Below are positions 1 to 5,353 of a stretch of DNA of 5,375 bases, piece after piece. Source of the stretch: Methanosarcinales archaeon. Its GTDB lineage: Archaea; Halobacteriota; Methanosarcinia; Methanosarcinales; Methanogasteraceae. The position numbers and the translations under genes were made by a program. The notes beneath the pieces were generated by a model. The model made no database searches. It had not been told where the DNA came from and was given only the letters and a program-made list of their open reading frames with translations. The stretch spans positions 1 to 5,375 of the forward strand of contig DAOUXE010000108.1 in NCBI GenBank assembly GCA_030666765.1, in the 5' to 3' direction. Position 1 is the first letter of the stretch. Every line of letters starts with the position of its first letter.

Positions 1-1434
1 GGTGCGGCAGTGGGGAAAGTGGTCTTCTTATCCCACAGGGCAATGGAACTGGCTGAAAAAGGTGAAAAGGTGATTCTGGTGCGGCTTGAGACATCTCCGG
101 ACGATGTCGGCGGGATGGCTGCCTCGCAGGGGATACTAACAGCACGCGGCGGAATGACGAGTCATGCCGCAATCGTTGGGCGTGGCATGGGCAAGTGTTG
201 TGTCGTCGGATGTAACGAGCTCGATGTAGATGGGGAAGCAAAACGGTTCACGGTTGGCGATACCGTGGTCAACGAGGGGGACTATATCACGCTTGACGGA
301 ACGAAAGGTGACGTCATTCTCGGCAAGACTGATCTCGCAGAGCCGGAGATGACTGGCGACTTTGGGACGTTGATGGACTGGGCTTCCCGCGCAAAGAGAC
401 TTGGGGTGCGCACGAATGCGGATACCCCACACGACAGCGAGGTTGCAAGGAACTTTGGCGCGGAAGGAATTGGACTGTGCCGGACAGAGCACATGTTCTT
501 TGGCGAAGAACGACTGCCGATCGTGCAGCAGATGATCCTTGCATGCGATGGGGCCTCGAGAAGGATTGCGCTTGATAAACTGATGCCGATGCAGAAAGAG
601 GATTTCAAAGGCATATTTGAGGTCATGAAGGATCTTCCGGTGACCATACGGCTGCTGGATCCGCCTCTGCATGAGTTTCTCCCAAAGACGGAGGAAGATG
701 TAATAGAGACAGCGTTGCGCATGGATATGAAGGTGGATGAGCTAAAGAGCATCATCCAGAACCTGCGCGAGGTCAATCCTATGCTTGGGCACCGCGGGTG
801 CAGACTTGGCATCACGTATCCTGAGATATACGAGATGCAGGTGCAGGCGATCTTCGAAGCAGCTTGTGAACTGGCAGCGGGGAGGGAGGGGCACCGGATC
901 ATCCCTGAGATCATGATCCCGCTTGTTGGGCACATAAACGAACTTCGATTCACAAAAGAGCGGCTCGTAGAGACTGCCAACAGGGTGATGGCGGGGTCCG
1001 GCACAGAGATCGAGTATATGGTCGGAACGATGATCGAGGTCCCGAGACCTGCTGTCACCGCCGATCAGATCGCAACAGAGGCGGAATTCTTTAGTTTTGG
1101 TACAAACGACCTGACACAGATGACGTTTGGGTTTTCGAGGGACGATGTCGGAAAATTCCTGCCGTTTTACGTGAAGGAGGGAATCTTAGAGTCTGATCCG
1201 TTCGTGACGATCGACCAGGCCGGTGTCGGCAAGCTTGTCGAGATGGGTATTCAAAAGGGGCGCAGCATAAAGCCAGACTTAAAGATCGGGATATGCGGGG
1301 AACACGGCGGCAATTCCGCATCGGTTGAGTTCTGCCACCGCACAGGACTTGATTACGTCAGTTGCTCGCCGTTTCGGATACCGATAGCGGTACTTGCGGC
1401 GGCACAGGCAGCGGTGAAGGAGATGGATGCCTGA
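1..1434 (+). CDS. ppdK: Pyruvate, phosphate dikinase, C-terminal half (partial, 5' end outside window)
   Basis: This cytoplasmic enzyme interconverts pyruvate + ATP + Pi and PEP + AMP + PPi; in archaea it usually feeds gluconeogenesis. The frame is open from base 1 (Gly-Ala-Ala-Val-Gly-Lys), so the GTG at 10 is an internal Val codon, not a start. The phosphohistidine swivel domain comes first, with GGMTSHAA and the catalytic His at 163-165. The PEP/pyruvate TIM barrel follows: [56 protein letters not shown], and GICGEHGG with the catalytic Cys at 1294-1296. Spacing of these residues matches the Clostridium symbiosum enzyme (His455, Arg561, Arg617, Glu745, Asn768, Asp769, Cys831) with an offset of 402-403. 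About 400 residues of N-terminal ATP-grasp domain therefore lie to the left. All visible catalytic residues are intact. The stop overlaps the next gene by 8 nt, indicating an operon. Confidence 0.97.
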   Translation, partial: GAAVGKVVFLSHRAMELAEKGEKVILVRLETSPDDVGGMAASQGILTARGGMTSHAAIVGRGMGKCCVVGCNELDVDGEAKRFTVGDTVVNEGDYITLDGTKGDVILGKTDLAEPEMTGDFGTLMDWASRAKRLGVRTNADTPHDSEVARNFGAEGIGLCRTEHMFFGEERLPIVQQMILACDGASRRIALDKLMPMQKEDFKGIFEVMKDLPVTIRLLDPPLHEFLPKTEEDVIETALRMDMKVDELKSIIQNLREVNPMLGHRGCRLGITYPEIYEMQVQAIFEAACELAAGREGHRIIPEIMIPLVGHINELRFTKERLVETANRVMAGSGTEIEYMVGTMIEVPRPAVTADQIATEAEFFSFGTNDLTQMTFGFSRDDVGKFLPFYVKEGILESDPFVTIDQAGVGKLVEMGIQKGRSIKPDLKIGICGEHGGNSASVEFCHRTGLDYVSCSPFRIPIAVLAAAQAAVKEMDA

Positions 1435-1795
1435 AGTTAAAAAGGTCCTGCTGCTCTTAAAGAACATGGTCTATGAGAGTACAAGCCCGCTTGAGACTCT
1501 CCGGTTTGCAAAATACTACCGGAAGAAAGGGCTTGGTGTCATAGTGATACTCTGGGGGCCGATGGGGGTTGTGCTTGGGAAGGCGGGAAAGCACCGCGGC
1601 GCACCTGTATATGATGCGAAGGTTGAGGAGTGTATCGAACTTGGTGTGGAGTTTAAGTGCTGCCAGCTTGCTGCTGACATTATTGGCATGGAGGCGTCCG
1701 AACTGATACCCGGAATCGAGATGATCGAGTCGCATGTCGTTGCGGAGCTGTTTCTAGAGTACCAGAGCGAAGGGGGACTGATTATTAGTTTGTGA
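1427..1795 (+). CDS. DsrE/DsrF-like small sulfur-relay family protein
   Basis: A 122-residue protein that reads as a single DsrE/DsrF/YchN-type alpha/beta domain. It has a first strand KKVLLLLKN, a helix after [16 protein letters not shown], a hydrophobic strand GVIVILWGP, and the segment [19 protein letters not shown]. In this family a Cys followed by a helix and a Gly is the usual persulfide-carrying position, so Cys78 or Cys79 is the candidate active residue. The family acts in cytoplasmic sulfur transfer, but many archaeal members have no assigned role, and no tusBCD or dsr partner is visible here. The ATG at 1427 lies inside the end of ppdK and has a good Shine-Dalgarno (AAGGAG, 1417-1422), so translational coupling is likely. 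The last ~100 nt recur as a degraded copy at 2750-2847. Family call fairly sure; biochemical role unknown. Confidence 0.8.
   Translation: MPEVKKVLLLLKNMVYESTSPLETLRFAKYYRKKGLGVIVILWGPMGVVLGKAGKHRGAPVYDAKVEECIELGVEFKCCQLAADIIGMEASELIPGIEMIESHVVAELFLEYQSEGGLIISL
1697..1795 (+). repeat. Direct repeat, copy 1: intact 3' end of the dsrE-like gene
   Basis: This 99-nt tail of the dsrE-like gene aligns to 2750-2847. By hand alignment there are 7 differences in the first 72 nt (about 90 % identity), and over the full length 16 substitutions plus one single-base deletion (about 83 % identity). The match ends at the stop codons of both copies; upstream of the shared TCC GAA CTG it fades within a few codons. 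Confidence 0.9.
1777..1789. repeat. 13-nt dyad symmetry inside the dsrE-like 3' end
   Basis: Six-base arms around one central base (ACTGAT-T-ATTAGT), with one G-T wobble. The equivalent position of the downstream dsrE fragment (2829-2841) carries the fully paired version GCTGAT-C-ATCAGC. It could be a recombination core or a short stem, or simply chance within codons for Leu-Ile-Ile-Ser. Confidence 0.3.
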
Positions 1796-1822
1796 ACGTT
1801 TTAGTGTTCTTCGGGGGAAAAT

Positions 1823-2122
1823 ATGGCACTTATATCTGTGGTCTATCTCTTGATTGCGTCCATCACACTGTCCTTTGGCGTGATCATATACAAGGGGAAT
1901 GTCTGGCTTATTGCAGGATATGATCCAAACAAAGTCATGGATAAGGAAGGTCTTGGAAAATGGGTAGGTTCTAATTTTATTCTTATTGGAATATACTCAA
2001 TTATGTTTGCGATATTGAGTTACTTCGTTCAATTACTCATGATTGGAATATGGATGCTTGGATTCGCGATTATCATTGCCAGAATGATGATCGGGGAGAG
2101 GAAGTATTATGAAAAGAAGTGA
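1823..2122 (+). CDS. Small three-helix membrane protein, DUF3784-like
   Basis: A 99-residue, very hydrophobic protein with predicted membrane helices at about residues 3-22, 48-68 and 71-91, and a basic C-terminal tail (ERKYYEKK). After the first helix, the segment WLIAGYDPNKVMDKEGLGKWVG resembles the LIAGYN...G pattern of DUF3784 proteins, which have the same size and three-helix layout. DUF3784 has no known function. Start ATG 1823 is preceded by a purine-rich GGGGGAAAA run at 1812-1820 that can act as ribosome binding site. The gene begins 27 nt after the dsrE-like stop and I see no convincing TATA box in that gap, so it may be read from the upstream operon. One sample line (1981-2040) is about 28 % GC, far below ppdK, suggesting different origin. 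Gene reality is likely; family assignment is moderate. Confidence 0.7.
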   Translation: MALISVVYLLIASITLSFGVIIYKGNVWLIAGYDPNKVMDKEGLGKWVGSNFILIGIYSIMFAILSYFVQLLMIGIWMLGFAIIIARMMIGERKYYEKK

Positions 2123-2195
2123 TGCCACAGTCAACATGCAAGCTATTCAGCAGTATTTATTTACTGAAGAGGATGTAAACGTTATGGGAATATAA
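2109..2195 (+). CDS. Possible 28-codon small ORF between the membrane genes
   Basis: ATG 2109 to TAA 2193-2195 encodes 28 residues with an acidic centre (MKRSDATVNMQAIQQYLF, then TEEDVNVMGI). It overlaps the last 14 nt of the DUF3784-like gene. A purine-rich GGGGAGAGG (2093-2101) lies 7 nt upstream but is also part of the upstream coding sequence. No homology recognised. It could be a translationally coupled small protein or a chance ORF. Confidence 0.25.
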   Translation: MKRSDATVNMQAIQQYLFTEEDVNVMGI

Positions 2196-2197
2196 AC
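2189..2197 (+). promoter_or_regulatory. TATA-like box for the PH-domain membrane gene
   Basis: AATATAAAC lies about 20-25 nt before the ATG at 2216. With the usual archaeal distance of about 25-27 nt from TATA centre to transcription start, the transcript would begin at or next to the start codon. That fits a leaderless mRNA, since only a weak GGA precedes the ATG. Confidence 0.45.
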
Positions 2198-2215
2198 TCA
2201 TGTGACGGAACAGAA

Positions 2216-2734
2216 ATGAGTGAATTTTACATATCAGTCCCTACGGATGTCCTGGTAAACGACCTTGCAATAATTGCAAGTCTGGTCATCATCGGGTTGG
2301 TTATCTGGTTTTATTCAGAAGGAACTGATAGAGTTATGGGCACAGGCATTTTAGGGATAGTTATTATTATATTTATATATCTGTCTTTGATCGCACCTGC
2401 GCAGACAAAGGTGGTGCTTGATGACGATACATTGATAGTGAGCATTCCCCCGTATGGTCACGAGACCGTCAAAAAAGAAGAGATTCGGAGGATATATGTT
2501 GTAGATCTGGAATATGATGAGAATTTACGGCCGAAATCTAAAAAATTTGGTAAGGGCACGAGAAGTTACAAAAAAGGTTGGTATAAACTGACAAATGGAA
2601 GAGATGCGATGATGATGACTACCGGAACAAAAGTAGTCTGTTTAGAACTTGACGATAGATATATAATGCTATCACCGGATAGATTTGACGATTTTGTGGA
2701 AGAACTGAACGAAAAATTCATGGCGGTCGGGTAA
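2216..2734 (+). CDS. Two-helix membrane protein with cytoplasmic bacterial PH-like domain (bPH_5 type)
   Basis: A 172-residue protein. Two hydrophobic helices (about residues 17-33 and 42-60) are followed by a soluble domain (about 62-170) rich in short beta strands and ending in the helix FDDFVEELNEKFM. The pattern ...TKVVLDDDTLIVSIPPYGHETVKKEEIRRI... SYKKGWYKLTNGRDAMMMTT... YIMLSPDRFDDFVEEL resembles the bacterial PH-like domain PF10882. In that family a G-W-[FY]-[RK]-L-x-N-G motif and a terminal [LS]-x-P-x-x-F segment are typical. Such domains are often found in membrane or membrane-associated proteins and their ligands are mostly unknown. The domain would face the cytoplasm if both helices form a hairpin. 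A TATA-like box suggests its own leaderless transcript. The gene is AT-rich (about 33 % GC in one sample line) and sits beside another small membrane protein, so the two may work together. Function not known. Confidence 0.75.
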   Translation: MSEFYISVPTDVLVNDLAIIASLVIIGLVIWFYSEGTDRVMGTGILGIVIIIFIYLSLIAPAQTKVVLDDDTLIVSIPPYGHETVKKEEIRRIYVVDLEYDENLRPKSKKFGKGTRSYKKGWYKLTNGRDAMMMTTGTKVVCLELDDRYIMLSPDRFDDFVEELNEKFMAVG

Positions 2735-2749
2735 TCCGATTTTGACGAG

Positions 2750-2847
2750 TCCGAACTGATATCCGAAATCGAGATGATCGAGTTGCATGTCGTTGCGGAA
2801 CTGTTCCTTGAATACCAGAGCAGGGAGAGCTGATCATCAGCCGGTGA
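2750..2847 (+). pseudogene. Decayed 3' fragment of a dsrE-like gene (direct repeat, copy 2)
   Basis: This sequence encodes [20 protein letters not shown], then EYQS, nearly identical to the C-terminus of the dsrE-like protein ([20 protein letters not shown], then EYQS). After EYQS one base is missing near 2820, which shifts the frame into an early TGA (2831-2833). Restoring one G gives EGELIISR and a stop, matching [12 protein letters not shown] of the intact gene. No start, N-terminal two-thirds or active-site Cys is present. The fragment lies in the same frame as the preceding PH-domain gene, just after its stop. Of the codon differences, roughly nine are synonymous and five are not, so the copies probably diverged while coding and this one later decayed. 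It may be the remains of a tandem paralogue or a displaced gene end left by integration. Confidence 0.88.
2829..2841. repeat. 13-nt perfect odd palindrome in the dsrE fragment
   Basis: GCTGAT-C-ATCAGC has perfectly complementary six-base arms around a single central C. It aligns with a weaker dyad at the same place in the intact dsrE-like gene, and the outer pair changes together (A-T there, G-C here). Significance uncertain. Confidence 0.35.
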
Positions 2848-2896
2848 GGTTGCCCGGGAAAGATTGAAGAGAGTAGCGAATTGAAAGTAGTGTGAA

Positions 2897-3424
2897 ATGA
2901 GTAAACGAATTGAGGCAATTGTTAAACCTGATCTGTTGATATGGGCGAGAGAAAGCGCTGGTTTTACGAAAGAAGGTGCCGCAGATGAATTGGGAGTTAA
3001 GTTACAGAAATTAGAAGATTGGGAATATGGTATAAGTCGCCCAACGATTAAGCAGCTTCGTAAATTGGGGAAACAGTATAAACGACCCATTGCCGTTTTT
3101 TATTTGGATGAAAAACCGATAGATTTCCAACCATTGCACGATTTCCGTAGAATTTCAGGAACTATTGGATTTCAACAACCAGTTCAACTTAATTTTGAAA
3201 TTCGACAAGCGATTTATCGGGGGCAGGTGGCATTAAACCTTATAGAAGACTTATACGGCAAGCTACCAGGGTTTAAACACGAAATAAGTATAACCGATGA
3301 TCCGGAAATGGTTGGCAGCCAGATTCGTGATATATTAAAGGTAGATTCTGAAAAACAGAAAAAAGTGTCTGGTAAGAGGATTGCCCGGATAAACGATCTC
3401 GCGATTTTACCGGTGGAGGAGTAG
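2897..3424 (+). CDS. XRE-family HTH regulator of the XRE/ImmA (COG2856) type, C-terminally truncated
   Basis: A 175-residue protein. The N-terminus (MSKRIEAIVKPDLLIWARES) and the XRE helix-turn-helix (about residues 10-66: AGFTKEGAADELGV..LEDWEYGISRPTIKQLRKLGKQYKRPIAVFYL) are characteristic of fused HTH-ImmA/IrrE proteins. The linker FQPLHDFRRISG..EIRQAIYRGQVALNLIEDL and DDPEMVGSQIRDILKVDSEKQKK fit the same family. Full members are about 370-390 residues and continue into a Zn-metallopeptidase domain with HEXXH. Here the family-like sequence ends near residue 158 (nt ~3368); 17-18 unrelated residues and a TAG follow, so the peptidase is missing. The family commonly acts as antitoxin/repressor, often beside a small PIN-like toxin, but no such partner is visible. 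It may still bind DNA, or be a decaying remnant. GC (about 35-48 % by line) is lower than ppdK. Only a weak ribosome binding site precedes ATG 2897. Confidence 0.85.
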   Translation: MSKRIEAIVKPDLLIWARESAGFTKEGAADELGVKLQKLEDWEYGISRPTIKQLRKLGKQYKRPIAVFYLDEKPIDFQPLHDFRRISGTIGFQQPVQLNFEIRQAIYRGQVALNLIEDLYGKLPGFKHEISITDDPEMVGSQIRDILKVDSEKQKKVSGKRIARINDLAILPVEE

Positions 3425-3431
3425 ATATATA
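3424..3431 (+). promoter_or_regulatory. TATA-like box upstream of the unknown 386-residue gene
   Basis: GATATATA (3424-3431) overlaps the TAG of the truncated regulator. At archaeal spacing, transcription would start near 3450-3455, leaving about 25 nt before the ATG at 3477. A second TATA-like GGTATAG follows at 3434-3440. No strong Shine-Dalgarno sits just before 3477. Confidence 0.4.
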
Positions 3432-3450
3432 GGGTATAGACCAAGAATTA

Positions 3451-3480
3451 ATGCTGAACTGTCAAGAGATGCGACCATGA
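3451..3480 (+). CDS. Possible 9-codon leader ORF overlapping the next gene by ATGA
   Basis: ATG 3451 to TGA 3478-3480 encodes MLNCQEMRP. Its stop shares ATGA with the start codon of the 386-residue gene, the classic arrangement for translational coupling. It begins about where a transcript from the 3424-3431 TATA box would start. A run this short can easily arise by chance. Confidence 0.2.
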   Translation: MLNCQEMRP

Positions 3481-4637
3481 AGTACCTGTACCAAGATTCT
3501 GTAGAACTCCCGGTAGAGCGCGATTTTATTCTCGATCTTACGAATCTGCTAAAGTTGACCGTGGCGGTGTATCCCCTTGAAAACGGAATCATCACGGCTA
3601 ATAAAGAGATCGAAAGCGAACGCCATGCCAGAGATCGGAAAGTTGCCCGGCTCGATGCATTCGAGCGTGATGTCGGGGTGCAACTCGGCGAGATAATCGC
3701 AGATGATGCAACTTCCGAGATGAAGATCTGTAAAGACGCAACCTCAGAGGCGTGCACCTCCTGTGCGGATGAGCAGAGGGCAAAGATAGAGTCGGATTTC
3801 GATGCGTCGTTTAGTGACCTGACCGGAAAGGTCAATTACAACTCAGGAGAGATACGCAAGACACTCGCCCCGTTTCTCGAATCCGGCGTGTATGATACCA
3901 GTCAGAGGTATTCGCTGGCATCGGAGAGTGGAAGCGTACTGCGCGGCGAATTTGAAGCGGAGGTGGACGGGCTATCGTTTGTTTATGAACTGGAGTTTAA
4001 GGAGCCAGTGCTTGTTAAACAGTTGGTCGGCATATTCTCCATACCGATACCGGAAAGGGCAGGGTTATTTCGGAAAGAAGATGTGTTGAAGATGCGGGAT
4101 ATCTCGAACCACCGTATGGTTTGTGTTGAATACACTGGTGAACATATAATCGCAGAATTTGAAGACCGGAAGGGCGAAAAGGCGGTGCGCATTGAGATGC
4201 AGCACGATACCAATAATTACTCGATAATGTACGGGAACGCGGAGCCGATCAACCTGACAAAGGATGAATCGATCCTGAAGGAGATCGATGGTGCAGAGGT
4301 CATCTATCTCATGCAGGAGGTTATCCGATGTGTGAGGGATACCGAGAAACGTGAGGTTTCGGTGCTAAAGACGATGGCGTTTGATGGCGTGGACGTGATC
4401 GAAGAATCCATAATCTTTGATGGTCTGAAAGTCGTATTCGCAAAATACGGTAAAATTGCGGCCGAATGTACCGCACACGGAGCAGCAAGGGACGAACTTG
4501 TGGTAAAGATCGAATCCGACAATGGTGCAAGGTCTGAAAAGTATATGCCGATTTCGACGATTGAATCGTGTCTATCTGAGATCGGAGAGAAAGGTATCGA
4601 ACTGGCAGACGTTTTTGGGATGGATACTTTGAAATGA
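3477..4637 (+). CDS. Conserved-looking protein of unknown function with charged helical N-terminal region
   Basis: A 386-residue soluble protein with no signal peptide or membrane helix; I do not recognise the family. Residues 1-35 (LYQDSVELPVERDFILDLTNLL) look like a compact conserved start. About 40-130 is a highly charged, mostly helical stretch (NKEIESERHARDRKVARLDAFERD ... DEQRAKIESDFDASF) that could form a coiled coil. It is interrupted by a Cys-containing segment, CKDATSEACTSC (residues 85-96). From about 150 onward the sequence alternates short strands and helices (GEFEAEVDGLSFVYELEF, VCVEYTGEHIIAEFED, KAVRIEMQHDTNNYSIMYG), suggesting one or two alpha/beta domains, and ends with a helical tail. 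ATG 3477 is the first usable start: the frame is open upstream to 3393 but has no ATG, GTG or TTG there. Sample lines are about 45-53 % GC, closer to the core genes than to the AT-rich island. Confidence 0.8.
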   Translation: MKYLYQDSVELPVERDFILDLTNLLKLTVAVYPLENGIITANKEIESERHARDRKVARLDAFERDVGVQLGEIIADDATSEMKICKDATSEACTSCADEQRAKIESDFDASFSDLTGKVNYNSGEIRKTLAPFLESGVYDTSQRYSLASESGSVLRGEFEAEVDGLSFVYELEFKEPVLVKQLVGIFSIPIPERAGLFRKEDVLKMRDISNHRMVCVEYTGEHIIAEFEDRKGEKAVRIEMQHDTNNYSIMYGNAEPINLTKDESILKEIDGAEVIYLMQEVIRCVRDTEKREVSVLKTMAFDGVDVIEESIIFDGLKVVFAKYGKIAAECTAHGAARDELVVKIESDNGARSEKYMPISTIESCLSEIGEKGIELADVFGMDTLK

Positions 4638-4651
4638 GGTATAGGTTCGGA

Positions 4652-5242
4652 TTATAAATTTAAGTATGGTAGTAACAGAAGGACGATATTGCCATTAAAC
4701 CCTGAAAAGAGTGGGATTAAGAGGTTATCATCCATCTTGTTAGCCAGCGTCTCGACGACGGTTGCAGTACCTGCCATGACAAGAACCACAAGCCAGTTTG
4801 ACAGAAAGATCGCTCCAATGACAACATCCACTATGAACTCGGCGGCACATCCCTCGACCGCCCTGTTCGTTAATCCTGGAATCCATGTTCTGCCGAAAGC
4901 TTTTCCGAAAATTGCAGCCGACGCATCCCCGAAAGTCGTCATGAGTATTGCAGCCGACGCGATCTCTTCCGGGAAGACCGAGATCGCAATGATGCACCCT
5001 ATCGTAAAGAATACATGACCGCTGAGTCTATCAACCTCCTTTTCCCGTAAAAGACTATGAACAAGGGGTAGCTTCTTCCCCCACTCGATTCTGAAGTACT
5101 CGATCTCAAGTATCGCAATCAAGTATACCGTTAGCAGCAACAGTATCGTCTGCTGCCCGAATGCAAGATACACTATCACGATTATGATTGAGGTCAGGTG
5201 TACTGCCTTTCTCTTGAGTTCGTGGATCAGATCACTGCTCAT
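4652..5242 (-). CDS. SEC59/DGK1-family membrane kinase (dolichol/polyprenol/phytol kinase-like)
   Basis: An integral membrane protein of 196 residues with about seven hydrophobic segments. Family signals, numbered from the chosen start, are ELKRKAVHL at 8-16, TFGDASAAIFGKAFGR at about 103-118, a following EG pair at about 130-131, and VVETLANKMDDNLLIPL at about 162-178. These match the COG0170 group (dolichol kinase, phytol kinase, yeast DGK1), whose characterised members use CTP to phosphorylate lipid alcohols. In archaea a likely substrate is a polyprenol or geranylgeranyl lipid for membrane or glycosylation lipid carriers; the exact substrate cannot be told. I chose the ATG at 5242: it has GGAAG about 10 nt upstream and directly precedes the conserved ELKRK start. 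The longer ATG at 5323 adds 27 unconserved residues, has no ribosome binding site, and would lie upstream of the TATA box. It converges on the preceding gene with a 14-nt gap. Confidence 0.85.
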   Translation of the reverse strand: MSSDLIHELKRKAVHLTSIIIVIVYLAFGQQTILLLLTVYLIAILEIEYFRIEWGKKLPLVHSLLREKEVDRLSGHVFFTIGCIIAISVFPEEIASAAILMTTFGDASAAIFGKAFGRTWIPGLTNRAVEGCAAEFIVDVVIGAIFLSNWLVVLVMAGTATVVETLANKMDDNLLIPLFSGFNGNIVLLLLPYLNL

Positions 5243-5306
5243 CAAAGTCTCGCTTCCTTTGCAAACCCTGCGAATCCTGCTCATAGCTGCATAGCTTGCA
5301 TATCTA

Positions 5307-5314
5307 CTTATAAG
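5307..5314. promoter_or_regulatory. Palindromic TATA-like box, possibly bidirectional
   Basis: CTTATAAG is a perfect palindrome. Read leftward, it predicts a transcript start near 5285 and a leader of about 40 nt before the kinase ATG at 5242. Read rightward, it predicts a start near 5336, just before the possible gene start at 5354. Confidence 0.4.
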
Positions 5315-5353
5315 CCCAACCATTTAATGTTTGTTGGATCGGCGGGGGTGCTG

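Noticed and set aside
136..672. 178-codon leftward ORF opposite ppdK
   Set aside because: Shadow of ppdK; no domain-like pattern and no ribosome binding site noticed.
282..1058. 258-codon leftward ORF opposite ppdK
   Set aside because: It is antisense to intact, catalytic-motif-rich ppdK coding sequence; its Ser/Ile/Arg-rich translation is typical of a reverse-strand shadow.
1796..2749. Insertion sequence or integron-like element
   Set aside because: No transposase, integrase or terminal inverted repeats were seen; only the direct repeat of the dsrE tail supports an insertion.
2566..3090. 174-codon leftward ORF spanning the dsrE fragment and the start of the XRE gene
   Set aside because: Ser/Asn-rich translation with no recognisable motif; it opposes the PH-domain and XRE coding sequences, which are well supported.
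3412..3420. GGTGGAGGA as a strong ribosome binding site for a new gene
   Set aside because: No ATG, GTG or TTG follows at a suitable distance; the run is coding sequence at the end of the truncated regulator.
3407..3835. 142-codon leftward ORF opposite the start of the 386-residue gene
   Set aside because: Ser/Arg-rich reverse-strand shadow; the rightward frame is longer and more protein-like.
4689..5018. 109-codon rightward ORF opposite the lipid kinase
   Set aside because: It opposes conserved kinase motifs (GDASAAIFG, DDNLLIPL) that show the leftward frame is real.
5243..5323. N-terminal extension of the lipid kinase to ATG 5323
   Set aside because: No ribosome binding site precedes it, the added residues do not resemble the family, and a TATA-like box lies inside the extension.
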